From: Acinetobacter sp. SAAs474
GTDB lineage: Bacteria; Pseudomonadota; Gammaproteobacteria; Pseudomonadales; Moraxellaceae
DNA length: 64,000 bases
Assembly (NCBI RefSeq): GCF_032823475.1
Contig: NZ_CP127915.1
Location: forward strand, 806,001-870,000
Reading direction: 5' to 3'
In this document: positions 57,864-64,000 of the stretch, piece after piece
Layout of the letters: every line of letters starts with the position of its first letter
How positions within the stretch are numbered: the first letter of the stretch is position 1
Translations under genes and position numbers: made by a program
Notes under the pieces: model-generated
The model's database searches: none
Told to the model about the DNA's origin: nothing
The model's input: only the letters and a program-made list of their open reading frames with translations

Positions 57864-58403
57864 TTAAAAATGGCTATCAGGCTGCGTTAAAAATATACGT
57901 TCTTCTGCTGAAGACTGACGTCCCAGAATTTTATTGCGGTGTGGATAACGGCCAAATCGATCAATAATCACTTTATGCTTGATTTCAAATGCTAGGTTTA
58001 TCGGATTGGCTAAGCTTTGAAATAATTCTAAAGCATATTGATGAATAAGTTTAGACTCACTATGCATAAAAGGAAGATATAAAAAGCTGCGTTGCTGTGC
58101 ATTTAAATCGAGATCTAAACCTAAACGAATAGCTTCTTGCGCCAGCCCGAGTGCTAATCCATCTTGTGCAAATGCATGTGGGGATTGACGATATAAATTT
58201 CTAGAAAATTGATCTAAAACAATGATTTCAGCAAGACGTCCTGCAATGTTGTCACGCCAGTGATAAAGTTCACATTGACTGGCTTGTTGATGAATTTGTT
58301 GAAATTGATCGTGAATTTTTTGATCAAACTGATCATCTTGTTTAAACCAAAATACTTGATGTTGTGGCTGAAACCAAAAATCCAAAATGGTGTGATAATT
58401 CAT
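57864..58403 (-). CDS. DUF924-family protein
   Basis: A 179-residue helical protein with the family start (ILDFWFQPQHQVFWFKQDDQFDQKI in outline), GRLAEIIVLDQFSRNLYR (about residues 52-69), LYLPFMHSE and IIDRFGRYPHRNKILGR near the C-terminus. A TPR-like fold is known for the family; the function is not. Confidence 0.88.
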   Translation of the reverse strand: MNYHTILDFWFQPQHQVFWFKQDDQFDQKIHDQFQQIHQQASQCELYHWRDNIAGRLAEIIVLDQFSRNLYRQSPHAFAQDGLALGLAQEAIRLGLDLDLNAQQRSFLYLPFMHSESKLIHQYALELFQSLANPINLAFEIKHKVIIDRFGRYPHRNKILGRQSSAEERIFLTQPDSHF

Positions 58404-58607
58404 AAATATTCATCTTGATTCTTAAATAATTATCAATAAAATCATAAAATGCCTATGTCTAATAGAGTAAGTTTGTGATAAAAAACGGTAAAATAAGATC
58501 GAATGATCGGGCTAAACATATTTAAATAGTCATTTACACCATAATAATCACGGTATAATTTTACTCACCAATGATGGTCGTGATTTCTTGATATAAGCGA
58601 GATTGTA

Positions 58608-60185
58608 ATGAGTCAACCCCAAGCTAATCCTCAACATGTTCTACCGGACTGGGTGGATTCTTCGCTTTTAAAAGGAATGTTGCGTGGTATAGAACGCGAA
58701 AGCCTGAGAATGCAAAGCAATGGTTTTTTATCGCAACAAGATCATCCTAAAGCATTAGGTTCTGCACTGACACATCCACATATTACGACCGATTATTCTG
58801 AAGCATTGATGGAGTTTATTACACCACCACAAGAAACTATCCCAGATGTTTTGGCTTACTTATATGATATTCATGCAGTGGTACACCGTCATTTAGAGCA
58901 TGATGAAAAGCTTTGGCCTTTATCGATGCCATGTATGTTAGATGATGCAGAAGATAATATTCGTTTGGCACAATATGGTCACTCTAATATTGGTCGCTTT
59001 AAAACTTTATATCGTCGTGGTTTGGGGGTGCGTTATGGCCGCCGTATGCAAACCATTTCTGGTGTCCATTATAATTTATCTTTTCCTGATCAGTTATTTG
59101 AAGCATTACAGGCACATGAGCAGGACGAACAACTTAAGGCACTCTCTTTACAGGATTATCGCAGCCAACGCTATTTTGCTTTGATCCGCAATTTTATTCG
59201 TTTAACACCGTTGGTCATGTTTTTAGTCGGAGCCAGTCCATCGGTATGTAAATGTTTTATGACGGGTCGTCAGCATCAATTATTACCTTTGGTCAGTGGA
59301 ACCTTATTTTTGCCATATGCGACTGCATTAAGAATGGGAAATTTGGGATATCAAAATTCTGCTCAAAAGCAATTAGGGATTCATTATAATGATCTGCATG
59401 GTTATTTGCAGGGCTTACAAAATGCGGTAAATTCTCCCTATAAGCCGTTTACTCGTTTAGGTTTATACGATGAAGATGGTGAAGCTATTCAGATTAATGA
59501 CCATGTTTTACAGATTGAAAACGAGTACTATAGTTTGGTGCGTCCAAAACAGGTACCACAAGCAGGTGAAACACCTTCTCAGGCATTGGCAAATCGAGGT
59601 GTAGGATATGTCGAGCTTCGGGCTGTAGATGTTAATCCATATAGCCCTATTGGTATTGATGAAACCACAGCCGGTTTTTTAGAAATCTTGGCATTATATT
59701 GCTTATTAATTGATAGCCCTGTTTTAGATGCTGAAGAGCAAGAACAAATTGAACAAAATCAGGCAGAAGTAGTAAATCGCGGCCGTGCACCGAATGCACA
59801 TATTGTAGAGCAGGCACACAATTATCCGATAATGGATTGGATGTTAAAGCATCTTGATCAGATGCAGCCTTTGGCATTGTTGTTAGACGAAACCTACCAA
59901 ACCTCATTATATTCAACGGCTTTTACAACCATGTATCGCCGTGCCAATGATGATGAGGATACTTTATCACAGCACGTGATTGCAGATACCTTAAAGCATG
60001 GTGGCACTTGGGGCTTTGGTAGTCATATCGCTTTACAACATGCCTCAGTGTATGATGCACATGCATTACCAGAAGAAACTTTGGCATATTTTGATGAGAT
60101 TGCAACAACCTCTATTCAAAATCAACAACAACTTGAACAAGATAACAGTAAAACTTTTGAAGAGTATCTTGCTGATTATCGATAA
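58608..60185 (+). CDS. gshA: Glutamate-cysteine ligase
   Basis: A 525-residue enzyme of the proteobacterial GshA family. LRGIERESLRM at residues 24-34, HITTDYSEALMEFITPP, SGVHYNLSFPD and YVELRAVDVNPYSPIGI are the conserved blocks. It makes gamma-glutamylcysteine, the first step to glutathione. It is divergent from the DUF924 gene and 18 bases from dsbB. Confidence 0.95.
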   Translation: MSQPQANPQHVLPDWVDSSLLKGMLRGIERESLRMQSNGFLSQQDHPKALGSALTHPHITTDYSEALMEFITPPQETIPDVLAYLYDIHAVVHRHLEHDEKLWPLSMPCMLDDAEDNIRLAQYGHSNIGRFKTLYRRGLGVRYGRRMQTISGVHYNLSFPDQLFEALQAHEQDEQLKALSLQDYRSQRYFALIRNFIRLTPLVMFLVGASPSVCKCFMTGRQHQLLPLVSGTLFLPYATALRMGNLGYQNSAQKQLGIHYNDLHGYLQGLQNAVNSPYKPFTRLGLYDEDGEAIQINDHVLQIENEYYSLVRPKQVPQAGETPSQALANRGVGYVELRAVDVNPYSPIGIDETTAGFLEILALYCLLIDSPVLDAEEQEQIEQNQAEVVNRGRAPNAHIVEQAHNYPIMDWMLKHLDQMQPLALLLDETYQTSLYSTAFTTMYRRANDDEDTLSQHVIADTLKHGGTWGFGSHIALQHASVYDAHALPEETLAYFDEIATTSIQNQQQLEQDNSKTFEEYLADYR

Positions 60186-60203
60186 TAAATAAGAGGTTCT
60201 ACC

Positions 60204-60698
60204 ATGAGATGGAGTTATCGCTTCGTGAGTGGTTGGTTATTTTTAGCTAGCGTTATAGGTATGGCATTTGCCTTGTATTTGGAACATGTACAAGGTTTGG
60301 CACCGTGCCCTTTATGTGTTTTTCAACGTCTTGGTCTGATTGCTTTAGGCTTGATTTCTTTGGTGGCATTTTTACACAACCCACCATTAAAAAGTGTAAA
60401 ACGTCTCTATGCATTTTTCGGTACATTGGCAATTTTATGGTCTTTTGCTGTAGCAGCACGGCATGTGTGGTTACAAAGCTTACCGCCTGATCAAGTCCCA
60501 AGTTGTGGACCAGGCCTAGATTACTGGTTAGAAACGTTACCTTTAAAATCGGTATTTGAGCAGGTACTCAATGGTTCGGGAGAGTGTGCAAGAGTGGATT
60601 GGACCTTTTTAGGACAATCACTACCGCTGTGGTCTTTACTGTTTTTTGCACTATTGGCACTGGTGAGTATGTGGCAATTATTTAGAAAATATCAATAA
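60204..60698 (+). CDS. dsbB: Disulfide bond formation protein B
   Basis: A 164-residue, four-helix inner membrane protein. The first redox pair is in [10 protein letters not shown] (C35, C38) and the second is C101 and C128 in the second periplasmic loop, the expected arrangement. It re-oxidises DsbA and passes electrons to quinone. AGAGG precedes the ATG. Linkage with gshA joins two thiol-redox genes. Confidence 0.94.
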   Translation: MRWSYRFVSGWLFLASVIGMAFALYLEHVQGLAPCPLCVFQRLGLIALGLISLVAFLHNPPLKSVKRLYAFFGTLAILWSFAVAARHVWLQSLPPDQVPSCGPGLDYWLETLPLKSVFEQVLNGSGECARVDWTFLGQSLPLWSLLFFALLALVSMWQLFRKYQ

Positions 60699-61081
60699 GC
60701 TGACGATATAGACGTGTTATAGCGATAAGTACGATAATCCTATCCTGATCAATGGCTATTCTATATTTTAGAATCACCATTGAGGATATGGATCTAGGCT
60801 GGGCTGTTATGCGCTGTCATGAATCATATGACAGTGAAATATCTTACAGATGATCACTGATCATCGCATGCGGTGTTGCTTTGATGTAGCTTTACGATCC
60901 ATGCAATATGATCAGAGAACTGATCTGATGTCTCTATCAGGAGCTCGGCGATCTGTGATGATGTGACGATAAGATGATTCATCATCAATTTTGGGCGAAA
61001 GCTGGATGACTGATTTATCACGCTTCGTGCTCTATAATATGAATATGACTGTTTAAAATTCGACTGGATTAAACATTACCG
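60699..61081. other. Gene-free region rich in GATC sites
   Basis: About 380 bases without a gene. Eight GATC tetramers lie between about 60747 and 60953. There is a small hairpin CTGTCAT...ATGACAG near 60815-60833. No promoter or RNA gene can be assigned with confidence. Confidence 0.5.
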
Positions 61082-61666
61082 ATGAATTTTATTTATTTAC
61101 ATGGTTTTCAAAGTAGCCCGCAATCCGCTAAAGGCCAATTATTAAAACACTATATTGAAAATAAAACGCCATATCATATTGACTTACCTGATTTAAATAA
61201 GCCACCGCGTCAGGTGCTACAACAATTGCAACAGCAGTTGCAACACCAGCCCAAAACGGTATTGATTGGCAGTAGTTTAGGCGGTTTTTATGCCACGCAA
61301 CTTGCTGCGCGTTATCATATTGCAGCGGCTGTGATTAATCCGGTCATTCAACCATGGTTGCTGTTTCAGCAGTTATTTGCCGATTGTCCATTACCGTATC
61401 ACGTTACCCCAAACTGGTGCTTGGATCAGACACAATTACAAGATTTACAAGATTTAGCTTTACCATTTGTACAAGATGCAAGCAAACTGCTGGTGTTATT
61501 GCAACAAGGCGACGAAGTTTTGGATTATCGTGAAGCACAACGCTATTATAGTCAGACCACACATCAGTCTTTCATCATGACAGACAATCATGGTAATCAT
61601 GCAATGGATGATTTTATTGTCAAGATACCGATGATTGTTCAGTTTTTATCGGATAGCATAGCATAA
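61082..61666 (+). CDS. YqiA/YcfP-family alpha/beta hydrolase
   Basis: A 194-residue esterase: IYLHGFQSSPQSAKGQ at the start, nucleophile Ser in IGSSLGGFYA (about residues 61-70) and the catalytic His in NHGNHAMDDF near the C-terminus. In many gamma-proteobacteria this gene (yqiA) sits directly before parE, as here. Confidence 0.9.
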   Translation: MNFIYLHGFQSSPQSAKGQLLKHYIENKTPYHIDLPDLNKPPRQVLQQLQQQLQHQPKTVLIGSSLGGFYATQLAARYHIAAAVINPVIQPWLLFQQLFADCPLPYHVTPNWCLDQTQLQDLQDLALPFVQDASKLLVLLQQGDEVLDYREAQRYYSQTTHQSFIMTDNHGNHAMDDFIVKIPMIVQFLSDSIA

Positions 61667-61680
61667 GGAAACCGAACAAC

Positions 61681-63561
61681 GTGTCTCAATATACGGCTCA
61701 ATCACTTGAAGTTTTATCTGGTCTAGACCCTGTACGTCGTCGTCCTGGGATGTATACGGATACATCACGTCCAAACCATTTGGCTCAGGAAGTGATTGAT
61801 AATGCAGTTGATGAGGCATTGGCTGGTTATGCCAATAAGGTGACTGTTACTGTATATAAAGATGGATCGTTATCAGTTGAGGATAATGGTCGGGGTATGC
61901 CAGTTGATATTCATCCTGAATATGGTCAAAGTGGTATTGAAATTATTCTCACCAAATTACATGCTGGCGGAAAATTTAGTACCGATAATTACCAGTTTTC
62001 TGGCGGTCTACATGGTGTCGGAATTTCGGTGGTCAATGCTTTATCTCGTCGTGTTGAGGTACAGGTACAGCGTCAAGGTAATCTCTACCAAATGGCTTTT
62101 GAGCATGGCGAACGTGTTGCTGGATTAGATATTCTGGAAGGTAAAACACCTAAACGCGCCACAGGAACGCGGGTACACTTTTGGCCGGATGAGAAATATT
62201 TTGATTCAGCCAAATTCTCTTTGAAAGCCCTTAAACATAATTTAAAAGCCAAAGCTGTATTGGCTGCAGGATTACAAATTACCTATATTGATCAAATCAA
62301 TGATGAAAAAATTATTTGGCAATTTGAAAATGGTTTAGTCGATTATTTAATGGATGAATTGGAAGATCGTGAGATTATTCCTCATCCTGCTTTTGTGACC
62401 AGTGGTGATGCGGAACGTGCGAGCGCTGAATTTGCTATCTGTTGGAATGCTGAAGGTGGTGAGCAAGTTCAAGAAAGTTATGTTAATTTAATTCCAACGG
62501 CACAAGGTGGAACTCATGTTAATGGTTTGCGTTCTGGTGTAACCGATGCTTTACGTGAATTTTGCGAGTTGCGTAATCTTTTACCACGTCATCTCAAACT
62601 TGCAGCAGAAGATGTTTGGGATGGTGTGAATTATATTTTATCACTCAAATTTCAGGAACCACAATTTTCTGGCCAAACCAAAGAGCGTTTATCGAGTCGT
62701 GAAGCATCTGCAATTGTATTGAATATTGCCAAGGATGCTTTTGCACTTTGGTTAAACCAACACTCAGAGATTGCCATGCAACTGGCTGAATTAGTGATTG
62801 CCAAAGCTGGACGTCGTTTAAAAGCAGCCAAAAAAGTAGAACGTAAAAAAATTGTTTCAGGCCCAACATTACCTGGCAAGCTTTCTGATTGTGTGACACA
62901 TACCTTAGAAGAGTCGGAATTATTTATTGTTGAAGGTGATTCTGCGGGGGGATCAGCCAAACAAGCACGGGATAAAAATTTTCAGGCCATTATGCCGATT
63001 CGCGGTAAAATTTTAAACACTTGGGAAGTTTCTTCAGATGAGGTATTGGCTTCCCAAGAGGTTCATAATATTGCCATTGCAATTGGTGTTGATCCGGGGA
63101 GTGATGATTTATCAGAGCTTCGTTACGGTAAAATTTGTATTCTGGCTGATGCTGACTCTGATGGCTTACATATTGCGACTTTACTCTGTGCTTTATTTGT
63201 TAAGCATTTCCGTGCATTGGTTGAAGAAGGTCATTTATTTGTGGCTATGCCGCCTTTATTTCGTATCGATGATGCGAAAGAAGTTTACTATGCCTTGGAT
63301 GACGCTGAGTTAGAGACTATTCTTAAAAAAACCAAAACCAAGTCACCCCAAATTACCCGCTTTAAAGGTTTGGGAGAAATGAATGCTAGCCAACTGCGTG
63401 AAACCACACTTGATCCTAATACACGCCGTCTGGTACAGCTTGATTTAGATGATTTGCAATTAACATCTGGCTTACTGGATAAATTATTGGCCAAAAAAAG
63501 GGCCAGTGATCGTAAAGACTGGCTAGAGCAAAAAGGAAATCTGGCAGATATTGTAGTTTAG
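61681..63561 (+). CDS. parE: DNA topoisomerase IV subunit B
   Basis: A 626-residue type II topoisomerase subunit with a GTG start preceded by AAGGAA. ATPase domain with LEVLSGLDPVRRRPGMY, VDEALAGYANK and GGLHGVGISVVNALS; TOPRIM domain with VEGDSAGGSAKQARD and DADSDGLHI. The length and the short TOPRIM insert favour ParE over GyrB. It decatenates daughter chromosomes with ParC. Confidence 0.95.
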   Translation: MSQYTAQSLEVLSGLDPVRRRPGMYTDTSRPNHLAQEVIDNAVDEALAGYANKVTVTVYKDGSLSVEDNGRGMPVDIHPEYGQSGIEIILTKLHAGGKFSTDNYQFSGGLHGVGISVVNALSRRVEVQVQRQGNLYQMAFEHGERVAGLDILEGKTPKRATGTRVHFWPDEKYFDSAKFSLKALKHNLKAKAVLAAGLQITYIDQINDEKIIWQFENGLVDYLMDELEDREIIPHPAFVTSGDAERASAEFAICWNAEGGEQVQESYVNLIPTAQGGTHVNGLRSGVTDALREFCELRNLLPRHLKLAAEDVWDGVNYILSLKFQEPQFSGQTKERLSSREASAIVLNIAKDAFALWLNQHSEIAMQLAELVIAKAGRRLKAAKKVERKKIVSGPTLPGKLSDCVTHTLEESELFIVEGDSAGGSAKQARDKNFQAIMPIRGKILNTWEVSSDEVLASQEVHNIAIAIGVDPGSDDLSELRYGKICILADADSDGLHIATLLCALFVKHFRALVEEGHLFVAMPPLFRIDDAKEVYYALDDAELETILKKTKTKSPQITRFKGLGEMNASQLRETTLDPNTRRLVQLDLDDLQLTSGLLDKLLAKKRASDRKDWLEQKGNLADIVV

Positions 63562-63731
63562 TACACTAGCGTGCTTGTACATCAAATTTTACCCTGCCTA
63601 TCGAGCTTGGTGTATAGATTGAAACGTGGCGGTATTTATTATTGATGATTATTTTACATTGGCCATGGTGAGGACTGATGCTGACCATGGCATGATTGGA
63701 TTTTAATGATGAATGGAATTAAGTACGAGGT

Positions 63732-64000
63732 TTAGTTTTCAACTTTAAGATAAGTACCGGATGCACTGACATTGTGACCAAAACCACAAGCAAAGTCTTC
63801 ACCTTGCTGTGTGACAATCAGATGGTTTTGCTGAAATTTTAGCTGAAGCTGGCATTGGTCTTGTTTAAATGTTGTAGAGGATGCATTTAAAGGCATTGTG
63901 GTGCTAAATTCCCCCATATTAGGTCCATAAATTAAGCCACGTAAACCAAAATAATAACCTTCAAAATGAATGGTATATTTTTTCTTGTCTTTTTTGACAG
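63732..64000 (-). CDS. Hypothetical protein, C-terminal part (cut by window end)
   Basis: The - strand frame is open from the window edge to the stop at 63732, giving about 89 residues. It includes IHFEGYYFGLRGLIYGPNMG, QCQLQLKFQQNHLIVTQQG and EDFACGFGHNVSASGTYLKV. The alternating beta-strand character and the single Cys suggest a small periplasmic beta-rich protein, but I do not recognise a family. The N-terminus, and any signal peptide, is outside the window. Confidence 0.6.
   Translation of the reverse strand, partial: VKKDKKKYTIHFEGYYFGLRGLIYGPNMGEFSTTMPLNASSTTFKQDQCQLQLKFQQNHLIVTQQGEDFACGFGHNVSASGTYLKVEN

Noticed and set aside
1..64000. tRNA, rRNA or CRISPR array
   Set aside because: No TTCGAATC-type T-arm with matching acceptor stem and no regularly spaced repeats were seen on either strand.

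Overview
The window is a gamma-proteobacterial chromosome segment that I assign to the genus Acinetobacter, most likely not tied to one species by this sequence alone. The evidence is the end of a capsule (K) locus in the usual Acinetobacter order (small initiating transferase, galU, ugd, gpi, gne, pgm), a wee/qhb-type N-acetylbacillosamine gene set, low GC, and Acinetobacter-like housekeeping blocks (glmS-glmU, pgpA-thiL-nusB-ribH-ribB, phoB-phoR, gshA-dsbB, parE). The window begins inside a glycosyltransferase gene and ends inside a hypothetical gene.

Region 1 (1-14174) holds repeat-unit genes on the + strand. First come two GT4 glycosyltransferases and a UDP-N-acetylbacillosamine set (initiating transferase, acetyltransferase, aminotransferase, 4,6-dehydratase; 1-5803). 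Then, after a sharp rise in AT content, comes a second export/polymerisation module (5939-14174): Wzx flippase, TupA-like ATP-grasp enzyme, UDP-glucose dehydrogenase, three GT2 glycosyltransferases (one broken by a frameshift in a run of seven A), an EpsG-like Wzy polymerase and a GT4 enzyme.

Region 2 (14175-22000) is an insertion-sequence graveyard. It contains three copies of one IS5-family element (two complete in the same orientation, one partial and inverted), a decayed second IS5-family element, an IS3-family remnant, a 5'-truncated and decayed IS66-family element and a truncated IS982-family element. A single intact GT14-type glycosyltransferase gene sits among them on the - strand.

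Region 3 (22772-29681) is the conserved end of the capsule locus: a second initiating sugar transferase, then galU, a divergent ugd lacking the catalytic cysteine, gpi and gne on the + strand, with pgm convergent. Together these supply UDP-glucose, UDP-GlcNAc/GalNAc-type sugars and hexose phosphates. Immediately beyond are glmS and glmU (- strand), which make the UDP-GlcNAc that both capsule modules need.

Region 4 (31597-64000) is housekeeping: pgpA-thiL-nusB-ribH-ribB (- strand), an aromatic-acid type MFS transporter, pncA, a BASS-family transporter, an AI-2E-family membrane protein, an SMP-like membrane protein divergent from serB, an SCP2-domain protein, dtd, pncB, a rhodanese overlapping psd, phoB-phoR with a Pho box upstream, a MATE transporter, a methionine-type aminotransferase, DUF445/DUF4136/DUF924 proteins, gshA, dsbB, a YqiA-like esterase and parE. 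Several intergenic stretches of 300-970 bp hold no recognisable gene. I saw no rRNA, tRNA or CRISPR array.
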